Below are positions 1 through 9,651 of a stretch of 64,000 nt of DNA, one piece after another (position 1 is the first letter of the stretch; each line of letters begins with the position of its first letter). Both the position numbers and the translations under genes were made by a program. The DNA is taken from NCBI GenBank assembly GCA_008501635.1, contig QQUJ01000006.1, positions 50,089 to 114,088 of the forward strand. The letters run 5' to 3'. Origin of the DNA: Pseudomonadota bacterium (GTDB taxonomy: Bacteria; Pseudomonadota; Gammaproteobacteria; QQUJ01). The notes beneath the pieces were generated by a model. It searched no databases. It was given only the letters and a program-made list of their open reading frames with translations, and was not told the DNA's origin.

Positions 1-1363
1 CGGCGGAACCGGCCGCCAGCATCGACAGGGCCGCACCTACGCCGCCGATCGTAAAGAGCTTGACGAACCAGGACCCCAGCACGGGATCGAGCTTACGCCC
101 CGTGATCACCGGGTAGTGGTGATAGAGCACCCCCAGCCACATGGCGGACATCGCCGCGATCACCGTCATGGTATGGCCGCTCTGCCACATCGTGCCATGC
201 AGTACGTACGCCCAGGCGACGTTCGAGGTCACCATTGCGCTGGCGCCGTCGAGGATATAGAGCAGCCAACCTACCAGCACTGTGATAATGCCCGGCTCCG
301 GCCGCAGGCCGTGCTTCCAGATCGTGGCGAAGACGGTGAAGATGGTGATCGCCGCGCCGATGCCGGTACCCCAGCTCATGATATTGCCCCAGTAGGAGAG
401 CACGACCGGCTGATTGGGGCTCAGGGTGATGAAGTGGTGCAGGAACGAGGTGACCGAGGTGAGCAGCAGGATCCACAACGCCAGATTGGCAAGCTTGTTG
501 CTAAACAGCTTGCGCGTACCGTCGGCGAGGTAGAGCGGCAGCGTCGCGTACATCGCGCTCGTCACCATCAGCGCCATCACCTCCATCAGGTTGTGGGCGA
601 AGATGTAAAAGCTGTACTGGAACACCACCGGCTCGGCCGCCCAGGCGGCCATGGACATCGGGATGATCCCGTACAGCGCGGCCACCAGTGTCGTGCCGAC
701 CACCACCAGCGGGGCACCCGTGACCAACAGTACCAGTGTGGCGAGGATCATGCCCAGCATGCCGGGATCGTTCAGAGAACGTGGCGAGAGTAAGAGTTCC
801 TGGCGCTTCTTGCCGAAAAACATCACTTTGAGCACGAGCAGTGGGTAGAACAGGATCATGCAGGCCAGCACCAGGTAGATGCCGGTGAAGCCCACGATCA
901 CCGAGTTCATGCTCCAGACGCCCATCTGCGCACCCACCAGGGGTAACGGGTACATGACGATGAAACTGACCTTCAGGCCCATCAGCACGGCGACGGTGAG
1001 AATCGCTGCACCGAGATTCATCGTGATGTACACCATTGCCGGCAGCCAGCCGGTGATCGGTTTACCGACGCAACCGGCTACCCGGTGCAGCCCGACTCCC
1101 GCCATGAGCTGGAACGAGAAGGGAAAGACGAGCGCCGCGGCGTGGAGCGTCATGGTTGTATAGTACAGATCGGTGTTGAGCTCGAAGATCTGCGTCGCCG
1201 GCATGACGAAGCCGAGCACACCGGCGACGGCCAGCCAGACGAACGATGTCATGATCATCAGGGCCGGCCAGGCATTGATTTCTTCAAGCCCGGTGCTCTT
1301 GTCGACGGTGAACATCTTGCCGAAGATCGGTGTGTTCTGAACTAGTGTGCTGGCAATACTCAT
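1..1363 (-). CDS. Heme-copper reductase subunit I, partial (NO-reductase-like, possibly sNOR NorS)
   Basis: The first ~454 residues are present; the 3' end runs off the window. It is a polytopic membrane protein with the heme-copper oxidase histidine pattern: H74 in helix II, H257 in helix VI, H309-H310 for the copper or iron B site, and H397 in helix X. Helix VI reads FAHNLMEVM. The residue four after the metal-binding His, Tyr in O2 reductases (HPxVY), is Glu261, as in cNOR NorB (HLWVE). The residue two after H397, normally the second low-spin heme His (GHFH), is Met. With a CuA subunit II just upstream, this fits the sNOR (NorSY) nitric oxide reductases better than an O2-reducing oxidase; that is inference. 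The ATG has a strong GGAGGAGG Shine-Dalgarno 28 bases after the upstream gene. Confidence 0.8.
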   Translation of the reverse strand, partial: MSIASTLVQNTPIFGKMFTVDKSTGLEEINAWPALMIMTSFVWLAVAGVLGFVMPATQIFELNTDLYYTTMTLHAAALVFPFSFQLMAGVGLHRVAGCVGKPITGWLPAMVYITMNLGAAILTVAVLMGLKVSFIVMYPLPLVGAQMGVWSMNSVIVGFTGIYLVLACMILFYPLLVLKVMFFGKKRQELLLSPRSLNDPGMLGMILATLVLLVTGAPLVVVGTTLVAALYGIIPMSMAAWAAEPVVFQYSFYIFAHNLMEVMALMVTSAMYATLPLYLADGTRKLFSNKLANLALWILLLTSVTSFLHHFITLSPNQPVVLSYWGNIMSWGTGIGAAITIFTVFATIWKHGLRPEPGIITVLVGWLLYILDGASAMVTSNVAWAYVLHGTMWQSGHTMTVIAAMSAMWLGVLYHHYPVITGRKLDPVLGSWFVKLFTIGGVGAALSMLAAGSA

Positions 1364-1391
1364 TGTATGTCCTCCTCCGCAGTAGATGCGC

Positions 1392-1955
1392 TCAGTTGCT
1401 CGCAACTACGGTTAATTCGTCCTGCATGGCATGGTGAACGATGCCGCAGTATTCGAGGCAGCGAACCTTGTATTTTCCCGGTTCCTTGAACGTATGGACT
1501 ACCTGAGTCGGATTGGTAAGGCCCGGCATGAGTATCATGGTGAAAAGCAATCTGCCGTCAGGATGGTACACAGCGAAACCATGCTGGGTGTCGCTGCTCT
1601 TGCCGGAGAAACGCACCGGGCTACCGGCCACGATCTCGCGATTGGAGATGTCGTAGGACCAGGATTGCGCGGTCAGCTCGATCTCCTGAACCGGTTCCCC
1701 GCTGGTCGCCGCATGCGCGGCGGCAATGGTCGGCATGAATCTGAGACTGGCGAGGTTTACGCCGACGAAGACCACGAAGACCACGGTCATCCAGACGCCT
1801 TCAAGCTGCGACAACTTGTTGCGTGGGGTGGCACTGGGGCCGGGGTCGACGACGCTCTTTCTGCGAATGATCCAGTAAAACATCAGCGCAAACGGGGCGA
1901 GCATAAACAGCGTCATCCAGAATGCGCCCCACCCGGTAAACAGGAAGTCCAGCAT
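1392..1955 (-). CDS. CuA-containing subunit II of heme-copper reductase (possibly sNOR NorY)
   Basis: This 187-residue protein has two N-terminal membrane helices (about 12-31 and 55-72) and a periplasmic cupredoxin domain. All CuA ligands are visible: H125, then C166-x-E168-x-C170 with H174 and M177. CuA accepts electrons from cytochrome c and passes them to the low-spin heme of subunit I. It is the promoter-proximal gene of a two-gene unit with subunit I. The start has a GGAGGG ribosome-binding site. An ordinary ba3- or caa3-type oxidase subunit II is the alternative; the partner's active site argues for NO reduction. Confidence 0.85.
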   Translation of the reverse strand: MLDFLFTGWGAFWMTLFMLAPFALMFYWIIRRKSVVDPGPSATPRNKLSQLEGVWMTVVFVVFVGVNLASLRFMPTIAAAHAATSGEPVQEIELTAQSWSYDISNREIVAGSPVRFSGKSSDTQHGFAVYHPDGRLLFTMILMPGLTNPTQVVHTFKEPGKYKVRCLEYCGIVHHAMQDELTVVASN

Positions 1956-2450
1956 ATCTATCCCTCCTCAGTCTTTTCAGTATGCGGGAAACCCTACCGC
2001 GCGCGGTATTGGCAGCTTTATCGCCAATCGCGGGGACTCCCCTTTTATTGTATATGCCCGACCATAGGACGGAGAGATAGCCATAGCAATTAGGACATTC
2101 ACCTAGTGAGCTGTCGGTTTTTCCCTAGTTTTCCTACCTCTGGCATCAACTAAATCGTGTTTAAACTCCCTGCGCCGGTGCCGTCAGGCCGCGACGGAAC
2201 GATCATTGCATAACGTAAGTACACCTTCGACCTGCAACCGGCGATCATCACTGCGACGAGTGTGTTTCGGTGACCGTCAAAGCGTGTCGCGACTACCGAT
2301 TCGGTGCGCCGCTGCGGCAGTGCAGCACGGGTTGCCGGCATCCAGTTCGTTGGTCTGCTCGAACCGGTCAACCCTGTGCCGGCTTCCCTCTTGCGCGGTT
2401 ACCCGCTACGGTTACATCATTTTGGAACGAACAATCTTCTACGAGTGCTT
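1956..2450. other. Intergenic region between divergent genes
   Basis: This ~495-base gap separates the minus-strand reductase operon from the plus-strand kinase gene and should hold both promoters. I see a short dyad ATTGGC-N9-GCCAAT at 2008-2028 but no clear FNR-type site. I found no convincing gene; ORFs here lack ribosome-binding sites. Confidence 0.5.
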
Positions 2451-3743
2451 ATGGAAAGCGATGCGATCTGGTTGGGTGTGGTAGCGCTTGGTTGGCTTTC
2501 AACATCGGCGCTGATCGGATGTGCGGTGCTGATCCTGAATCACCGCGAGGCCGAGCGTCGGATACACGACCAGGAGGTCGCCCACCAGGAGATCACGAAG
2601 CGGCTTGAGGAGAGTGAAACCCGCCTGCGGGCGATCATCGAATCGGAGCCGGAATGCGTAAAGCTGCAAGCTTCCGACGGCACGGTGCTGGAAATAAACC
2701 CGGCAGGGCTTACGCTGCTCGATGCGGGATCGCCCGCAGAGATCATCGGCAAACCCATCTACAACTTTGTCGCGCCGGATTTCATACCTTTCTACAAAGA
2801 AAACATGCGGCGCGTCTTCTCGGGCGAATCCATGGTCTACGAGTTCAAGTCGATTACGCTCAAGGGTCGGGTCTGCTGGATGGAGACGCACGCAGTTCCG
2901 CTGCGCGATGAACAAGGCACCGTTTACGCACTGCTCGGCATCACTCGTGACATCACCGAGCACAAGTGGGCGCTGGACCAGGCGCGCCAGCATCAATTGG
3001 AATTGGCACGGGTGGCGCGACTGTCCACGATGGGCGAGATGGCGACCGGGCTGGCCCATGAACTCAACCAACCGCTTGCGGCAATCGCCAATTTTACCCG
3101 CGGCTGCATTCACCGCCTGCGCAGCGGAAAAGTGGCGCCGACGGAATTGATCGAACCGCTCGAGGAGGTCTGCGAGCAGGCGGAACGCGCCGGAGAAATC
3201 ATGCGCCACGTGCGCGATTTTGTGCGTAAAAGCGAACCCCGGATTATTGCGGCCGATATCAATCAGATCGTTCGCAGCGTGGCCAAGTTCGTGGAATTGG
3301 AGACGCGGCAACAGGACGCGCGGGTGACACTGGAACTGGCGGAAGATCTACCGCAGGTGCAGGCGGACGCCATCATGATCGAACAGGTCATCTGCAATCT
3401 GGTCCGCAATGCGGTCGAAGCGATGGTGGAGTCCAATTCTCCACAACGGGAAATCACCATTTGCACCAAACATCGGGACGCGGGCGATATTCTGGTCGAG
3501 GTTGGCGATACGGGTCCGGGTATAAGCAGATCGATTGCCGACAAGATCTTCGATCAGTTCTTCACCACCAAGCGTGAAGGCGTCGGCATGGGACTCTCCA
3601 TCAGCCGCTCGATCATCGAATCCCACGGCGGGAAGTTGCGTGCACTACCGCAGCCCGACAGCGGAACCGTCTTCACATTTTCATTGCGGACTTTCATACC
3701 AGGACAACCCAACGATGAGCGGGCCCACCGTATTTATCATTGA
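2451..3743 (+). CDS. PAS-domain sensor histidine kinase (FixL-like)
   Basis: About 430 residues. One N-terminal membrane helix (6-30) is followed by a coiled linker, a PAS domain (about 55-170), a HisKA domain with phospho-accepting H203 in GLAHELNQPL, and a HATPase domain with N box (NLVRNAVEAM), G1 box (GDTGPGI) and G2 box (GVGMGLSIS). This is the FixL/DctB-like soluble-PAS group; I see no evidence for or against a heme in the PAS. I chose the ATG just before the membrane helix; an in-frame ATG at 2304 would add 49 unlikely residues. It overlaps the regulator gene by 29 bases, so the two are co-translated partners. Their position beside a reductase operon and heme O synthase suggests respiratory control. 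Confidence 0.85.
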   Translation: MESDAIWLGVVALGWLSTSALIGCAVLILNHREAERRIHDQEVAHQEITKRLEESETRLRAIIESEPECVKLQASDGTVLEINPAGLTLLDAGSPAEIIGKPIYNFVAPDFIPFYKENMRRVFSGESMVYEFKSITLKGRVCWMETHAVPLRDEQGTVYALLGITRDITEHKWALDQARQHQLELARVARLSTMGEMATGLAHELNQPLAAIANFTRGCIHRLRSGKVAPTELIEPLEEVCEQAERAGEIMRHVRDFVRKSEPRIIAADINQIVRSVAKFVELETRQQDARVTLELAEDLPQVQADAIMIEQVICNLVRNAVEAMVESNSPQREITICTKHRDAGDILVEVGDTGPGISRSIADKIFDQFFTTKREGVGMGLSISRSIIESHGGKLRALPQPDSGTVFTFSLRTFIPGQPNDERAHRIYH

Positions 3744-4326
3744 TGACGATCCAGCCGTCGCACGCAGTCTGCGCTGGCTGATCGAAGCGGTGCAGCTCAA
3801 TGTGGAACTGTTCAGCTCGGCACAGGCTTTTCTCGAAGCCTACGACGCGACCACGCCGGGATGCATGGTTCTCGATGTGCGCATTCCCGGATTGAGCGGG
3901 CTGGAACTACAGGAGCAACTGGCGGGAAAATACGCCTACCATGCGCCGATCATCTTCATAACCGGCCACGGCGATGTCAAAATGGCGGTGCGCGCCATCC
4001 AGGCAGGCGCATTCGACTTCATCGAGAAACCTTTTCGCGATCAGGAACTGCTCGATCGAATCCAGAGGGCGATCATCTTTGACGCGGAACAGCGCGGCAA
4101 AATCGCAGAACGTGTAGAGATTTCAGAACTGTTTGCGACGCTCAGCCCGCGCGAACGCGAAGTCTTCGGCCTCGTTGCCGAAGGGATGTCAAACAAAGCC
4201 ATCGCCTACGATCTCGGCCTGAGCTCCAAAACCGTCGAAGTCCATCGCGCCAAGGTCATGGAAAAGCTGCATGCGCGATCACTTGCCGATCTGGTCAAGA
4301 TGTCGATGCAGATGAAGTCGGGATAA
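3715..4326 (+). CDS. FixJ-family response regulator
   Basis: 203 residues: a receiver domain with acidic triad D10-D12, phospho-acceptor D54 (VLDVRIPG) and the conserved Lys in FIEKPF, then a LuxR/FixJ helix-turn-helix from about residue 140 (LSPREREVF...GLSSKTVEVHR). It is a DNA-binding transcription factor partnered with the overlapping upstream kinase. Its targets are unknown; divergent reductase genes and ctaB are nearby candidates. It converges on ctaB with only six bases between the stop codons. Confidence 0.9.
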   Translation: MSGPTVFIIDDDPAVARSLRWLIEAVQLNVELFSSAQAFLEAYDATTPGCMVLDVRIPGLSGLELQEQLAGKYAYHAPIIFITGHGDVKMAVRAIQAGAFDFIEKPFRDQELLDRIQRAIIFDAEQRGKIAERVEISELFATLSPREREVFGLVAEGMSNKAIAYDLGLSSKTVEVHRAKVMEKLHARSLADLVKMSMQMKSG

Positions 4327-4332
4327 GGCCGT

Positions 4333-5229
4333 TCAGTACGGCAGATAATGATCGACAAGCAGTGCCGCAAAAAGCAATGACAGGTAGGAGATGGAGTAGC
4401 GAAATGTCCGGCGGGCGGCCGCGTCGCTGTAGCTCAGTTTCATCCGCCATGCCTTGACAACGAACAGGACGCTCAGAACGGCAGCCGATACCAGATACAC
4501 CCAGCCACTCATGCCGATGAAATACGGCAGGGTCGCAACGAGCCCTAATACGATGGTATAGGCCAGAATGCTGTTCAACGTGTATTCGCGCCCCTTCACC
4601 ACCGGCAACATCGGCAGTCCCGTACGTGCGTATTCATGGGTCCGATAGAGCGCCAGCGACCAGAAATGCGGCGGCGTCCAGAGAAAGATGACCAGGAACA
4701 GCAACCACGCCTGATACGGCGCCTCTCCGGTCATGGCTGCCCAGCCGAGCACCGGCGGCATCGCGCCTGAAGCGCCGCCGATGACAATGTTCTGCGGTGT
4801 CAGCGGTTTGAGTACGATCGTATAGATGATCGTATACCCCACAAAGGTCGCCAGGGTCAGCCACATCGTCAGCGGGTTCACAAAATAGTAAAGCACACCA
4901 AGACCCACGCAGGCGGTTACGACCAGGAAGAGCAGCGCTTCGATCGATCCCACTTCCCCGCGCGGCAGCGGGCGGCCACGAGTGCGCGCCATCAGCGCAT
5001 CGATCTTCTGCTCCACCAGGCAGTTCAACGCCGCTGCCGCTCCGGCTGCCAATGTGATTCCGAAAATCGCCGCCACGAGGACCACCAGAGGCACCATGCC
5101 GTCGGTCGCGAGCAACATCCCAATCGCGGCGCAGAAGATTATCAGCGACACCACGCGCGGTTTTGTCAGGCGAAGATAACGCTGCACAGTGGCACTGGGG
5201 CGCGTCCGGGAAAGTACCGTCTCGGTCAC
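4333..5229 (-). CDS. ctaB: Protoheme IX farnesyltransferase (heme O synthase)
   Basis: This 298-residue UbiA-family polytopic membrane prenyltransferase transfers farnesyl to protoheme to make heme O, the precursor of heme A. Visible family motifs are [20 protein letters not shown] (the prenyl-PP/Mg site), the [12 protein letters not shown] loop and HFWSLALY. Length is typical. It lies near a heme-copper reductase operon but on the far side of the two-component pair, in its own transcription unit. Confidence 0.93.
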   Translation of the reverse strand: MTETVLSRTRPSATVQRYLRLTKPRVVSLIIFCAAIGMLLATDGMVPLVVLVAAIFGITLAAGAAAALNCLVEQKIDALMARTRGRPLPRGEVGSIEALLFLVVTACVGLGVLYYFVNPLTMWLTLATFVGYTIIYTIVLKPLTPQNIVIGGASGAMPPVLGWAAMTGEAPYQAWLLFLVIFLWTPPHFWSLALYRTHEYARTGLPMLPVVKGREYTLNSILAYTIVLGLVATLPYFIGMSGWVYLVSAAVLSVLFVVKAWRMKLSYSDAAARRTFRYSISYLSLLFAALLVDHYLPY

Positions 5230-5307
5230 ATGAATTCCTATCAGTACATTTTCGGCAATCTCAGTCTATTGGCCTCGGTCGGCGATTCAATAAGTAGAAA
5301 CCGCTAA

Positions 5308-5332
5308 GGAGTTAGGTATATGTCCTTACTCC
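5308..5332. promoter_or_regulatory. Dyad symmetry upstream of ctaB
   Basis: Arms GGAGTTAGG and CCTTACTCC (8 of 9 pair) are separated by seven AT-rich bases, about 80 bases upstream of the ctaB start. It could be an operator or the base of a hairpin. No matching family of sites is recognised. Confidence 0.35.
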
Positions 5333-5363
5333 ACGAAGTCTCGATGTATGTACTAATAGATAA

Positions 5364-5512
5364 GGAACCTCTGATCAGTGACTCTGTTGCCCGGAAGCGG
5401 CGGTTTCGGTGTTGGAAAGCTTGGCAATAGCGGGCTATTACCCGCACTTTCCGCCTTGAACTCGCCCCTTCTGTACAGCACTCTCATCTGAACAGACCCA
5501 ATCAGAGGTTCC
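5364..5512. repeat. 149-bp element with 12-bp perfect terminal inverted repeats (MITE-like)
   Basis: GGAACCTCTGAT at 5364-5375 is exactly mirrored by ATCAGAGGTTCC at 5501-5512. The interior contains a small hairpin (GCGGG-N6-CCCGC, 5430-5445) and no gene. The terminus resembles the insertion-sequence end near 63775 (GGAACGTCTGA), so it may be a non-autonomous derivative of that family. Clear target duplications are not visible. It sits in the ctaB-frmA intergenic region. Confidence 0.5.
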
Positions 5513-5597
5513 ATGAGGATCGTTCGTTGATTATTCACGATGTCTATGCCAAGGTTTTTTGGAAAACAACTTAAAACACGAAGTCGGAGGAGTTTTT

Positions 5598-6707
<1,110 letters not shown>

Positions 6708-6714
6708 GGTGGCT

Positions 6715-7554
6715 ATGGAACCCATTGAACGCATCAAAGAGTTCGACGGATGGCTGAACCGCTACCAGCACGCATCCGCAAGCTGCCACTGCGACATGAC
6801 CTTCTCCGTCTACCTGCCGCCGGCAGCGAAGTATCGGCGATTACCGGCGGTGTACTGGCTTTCGGGGCTGACCTGTACCGACGATAACTTTCGTACCAAG
6901 GCGGGAGCGCAGCGTTACGCAGCCGAGCACCAGGTGGCCCTGATCATTCCCGATACCAGTCCGCGCGGGGACGATGTACCAGATGAACCGGAGCGCTACG
7001 ATTTAGGCAAAGGAGCGGGATTCTACGTCAACGCCACCCGGCCGCCGTGGGCTCGGCACTACAACATGTACGACTATGTGGTGCACGAACTGCCGCAACT
7101 GATCGAGGCCGAGTTTCCGATAGAGCCGGGTAACAAGTCGATCATGGGGCACTCCATGGGTGGCCACGGTGCACTAATCTGCGCGCTGAAGAACCCTGGG
7201 GCGTACCGTTCGGTTTCGGCCTTCGCGCCGATCTGCAATCCCATGCAGTGCAGCTGGGGAGAGGGCTGTTTTGGCGCCTACCTCGGCGCCGACAGGAACG
7301 ACTGGGAGGAATACGATGCCACCTCCCTGATCGCATCCGGCGCACCCCCTATCGAGCTGCTCATCGATCAGGGTACGGATGACGAGTTTCTGGCCGACCA
7401 ACTGCACCCGCAAAATCTCAGGGAGGAATGCGAGCGGAAGAACTTTCCACTGCAACTGCGCATGCAGCCCGGGTACGATCACAGCTATCACTTCATCGCC
7501 ACGTTTATCGGGGAGCACATCGCCTATCACGCCGAGAACCTTCGCACCCGTTAG
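6715..7554 (+). CDS. fghA: S-formylglutathione hydrolase
   Basis: A 279-residue alpha/beta hydrolase of the esterase D family. It cleaves S-formylglutathione to formate and glutathione, the second step of formaldehyde detoxification after the adjacent dehydrogenase. The nucleophile S147 lies in GHSMGG, and the C-terminal His is in GYDHSYHF. The ATG at 6715 sits behind GAGG; an in-frame GTG two codons earlier is possible. Confidence 0.95.
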   Translation: MEPIERIKEFDGWLNRYQHASASCHCDMTFSVYLPPAAKYRRLPAVYWLSGLTCTDDNFRTKAGAQRYAAEHQVALIIPDTSPRGDDVPDEPERYDLGKGAGFYVNATRPPWARHYNMYDYVVHELPQLIEAEFPIEPGNKSIMGHSMGGHGALICALKNPGAYRSVSAFAPICNPMQCSWGEGCFGAYLGADRNDWEEYDATSLIASGAPPIELLIDQGTDDEFLADQLHPQNLREECERKNFPLQLRMQPGYDHSYHFIATFIGEHIAYHAENLRTR

Positions 7555-7940
7555 CAGCGTGACGACCAACCCACCCCGTTTCTCACGGCGACTCCCGGCG
7601 ACCTGCTGCCGGGAGTCGCCACACACCCGTTCCTGTAGCCCGCTGCCAATTGCCAGACCACGAGCATGCCTGCAATGCACAGGTGCAGGTTGCAGATGGG
7701 CATGATCGGTACCGTGCTGCAGGCAGACAAACCACGCGATGCCCCACGCGGATCGAAACTGCTCCTAAATAGCCTATGCTGTAGACAGTGGGTGATCGCG
7801 GCCGACCCTGATCGACTTCTTTCACACCAATGTCTCGTCGCTTCACCCTTGGATCACGTGCAGCCCGAGCAATCATGGAAGGTCGGTCGCTCATTGCACA
7901 TAAATTTTGCGATACGTCCTCAATCGACAGGAGAAGAACC
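7555..7940. other. Intergenic region with terminator-like hairpin
   Basis: Apart from the perfect 13-bp hairpin at 7587-7620, and presumably the dodecin promoter, I see nothing coding in this ~386-base gap. Confidence 0.5.
7587..7620 (+). terminator. Hairpin after frmA-fghA
   Basis: Perfect 13-bp stem (GGCGACTCCCGGC / GCCGGGAGTCGCC) with an 8-base loop, starting 33 bases after the fghA stop. There is no T-run after it, so it may be a weak terminator or an mRNA 3'-protecting hairpin. Confidence 0.55.
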
Positions 7941-8150
7941 ATGTCAGAAAGCGTCTATAAGGTTGTTGAATTGGTGGGTACCAGCACCGAGTCCTGGGAG
8001 AAAGCGGCCGCGGCGGCTGTTGAGCGGGCAGGAAAGAGTTTGCGCGATCTGCGCGTCGCGGAGGTATCGGAGCTGGACATGCAGATCAAGGACGGGCGTG
8101 TAGAGGGGTATCGCGCAAAGGTCAAAGTCTCGTTCAAGTACGAGGGCTGA
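7941..8150 (+). CDS. Dodecin family flavin-binding protein
   Basis: 69 residues, the usual dodecin length. It opens with SVYKVVELVGTS and ends in KVSFKYEG, the beta strands flanking the single helix of this fold. Dodecins form hollow dodecamers that store or buffer flavins. The ATG has an AGGAG ribosome-binding site seven bases upstream. It is monocistronic, with a terminator downstream. Confidence 0.92.
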   Translation: MSESVYKVVELVGTSTESWEKAAAAAVERAGKSLRDLRVAEVSELDMQIKDGRVEGYRAKVKVSFKYEG

Positions 8151-8456
8151 ACCGGTCCGCATGATCCCGAAGTAGGGCCTTGGAGATACTCGGGGGTACC
8201 TCATACCTCTGAATGCGTGCTGCGGCGACACCGCAGGTAGCGCAATAGCGGGCAATAGAAAGAAAAGGGCCGCATCGACAGCGGCCCTTTCTCGCGATCG
8301 TGCGGAACCCGGTCTGGAGGCGTTATTTCAGTTTCTCCAGACAGGCACCCAATGCGGGCAGTGAGAGGATACCTGCAGGCTGAGGGGTGCAGCTGTAGAC
8401 GGGCCAAGGCCGGATGTCAGGGCCTGCCAGCGGTGTGCGGAACGCGAAGTTGCGCC
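8151..8456. other. Intergenic region downstream of dodecin
   Basis: It contains the terminator at 8264-8290. The rest, between convergent genes, shows no supported coding sequence. Confidence 0.5.
8264..8290 (+). terminator. Terminator hairpin after dodecin gene
   Basis: Ten-bp stem AAAGGGCCGC / GCGGCCCTTT with a seven-base loop. A-rich sequence before and a short T-run within the descending arm make it likely bidirectional, serving the converging HDOD gene as well. Confidence 0.7.
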
Positions 8457-9497
8457 TCAGCCGGCGTTACCCACCAGATGCAGCACGCGATCCAATTCCT
8501 CGATGCAGCCCGCCTGATGACGGCGCAGTCGCGGGACGCAGATCCAGGACTCCGCGTAGCGCTCCGGAAGATAACGTTCCGCAACCACCAGGGTATGCAA
8601 TTTCGCCAGGCGCGCTGCAGTCAGCACCACCTGGCCCAACGGCGAACCGGTGTCTTTCGGATGCAGACCCGCGACCACCGTCTCAGGCAACGCCCACTCG
8701 CGTGCAACGCGGTAGGTGAGGCGCGGTGTCACCACAGTCAACATCTGGCGAAAATGCTCGCCGGCAGGCGGCGGTGTCTTGCCCATCAAACGATTCATGA
8801 TGCGGAAAGCCACGGCCGCGCCCACGTTGTGCATCAATCCTGCCAGGAACGCGTCGAAGCGATCGACCCGCAACGCGCTGGCCAGGAGCGAACACGCACT
8901 GGCGCACTTGTTGGCCTGCTCCCAGATGCGGGGTGCGAAGGTTTGATTGTAAAGACCGGCGTCGAACTGGACGACGGGGCGCAAGGCGATTCGCGCCACA
9001 GTCTCGCGCAGACCGCTGGAACCCAACACCATGATGGCATGTTCGATATCGCGTATCTTGCTGTGAGTCCGGTAGTAAGGGCTGTTGGCGGTGCGCAGCA
9101 CCTCGGCCACGGTCACCGGATCGCTGCGGATCAGTTCAGCCAACTGACGGCCCGACTTGTTCGGGTCATGAAGGCTGTGCATCAGCTTCGGCAACAGCGT
9201 CGGCAGGCGTGGCACCTGACTGCTGAGTGAATGCGAATCCTTGACCAGTTCGATGAGGGTTTCGAGCGCCTCGCGTTCGAGTTTGATCAGGGGGCGATTG
9301 ACCATCGAATCGACCCCCATCAGCAATGCGAAATAGTCGCGCTCGAGGCCAACCGATATCGGACTGTTGGGATCGCAGGGGGAGCCGGATTCGGGTTCTT
9401 CTGCCGGACTCTCTGTCACTGCCGGCCTGCCGTGACTGAGAGACGCTTTCTCCGACGCCGGTTTACCGCCCATCCATTTGCGCAACCAACCGAGCAT
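8457..9497 (-). CDS. HDOD domain protein
   Basis: 346 residues. After a low-complexity N-terminus, an HDOD domain spans about residues 85-290 (LPTLLPKLMHSL, RSDPVTVAEVLRTANSPYY, LMHNVGAAVAF). HDOD domains are catalytically degenerate relatives of HD phosphohydrolases used in signalling scaffolds. No kinase or cyclase domain is fused. It is divergently placed from a receiver-domain protein, which may be its partner. Confidence 0.85.
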   Translation of the reverse strand: MLGWLRKWMGGKPASEKASLSHGRPAVTESPAEEPESGSPCDPNSPISVGLERDYFALLMGVDSMVNRPLIKLEREALETLIELVKDSHSLSSQVPRLPTLLPKLMHSLHDPNKSGRQLAELIRSDPVTVAEVLRTANSPYYRTHSKIRDIEHAIMVLGSSGLRETVARIALRPVVQFDAGLYNQTFAPRIWEQANKCASACSLLASALRVDRFDAFLAGLMHNVGAAVAFRIMNRLMGKTPPPAGEHFRQMLTVVTPRLTYRVAREWALPETVVAGLHPKDTGSPLGQVVLTAARLAKLHTLVVAERYLPERYAESWICVPRLRRHQAGCIEELDRVLHLVGNAG

Positions 9498-9651
9498 GCT
9501 TGCGTAGCCTTGTCACCAGTGATCCAGCGATAACCAATACGTGAGACTTCCCGCTTTGTCAAAGGCCTGGATTGTCCATGCCATTGCGTAGTGTGACAGA
9601 TACCGCCACTCGGGCTACGATGCCCACATTCACCGCCGTACGAGCGTACCC

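Noticed and set aside
116..793. Plus-strand 225-residue ORF and other plus ORFs across 1-1345
   Set aside because: They are antisense to the clear heme-copper reductase subunit I; composition (His/Arg/Gln-rich) is that of a shadow frame.
2008..2028. ATTGGC-N9-GCCAAT as a regulator operator
   Set aside because: Six-base arms with a long spacer are expected by chance in a region this size.
5353..5538. 61-residue minus ORF across the 149-bp element
   Set aside because: Most of it is the inverted-repeat element itself; no transposase similarity is visible.
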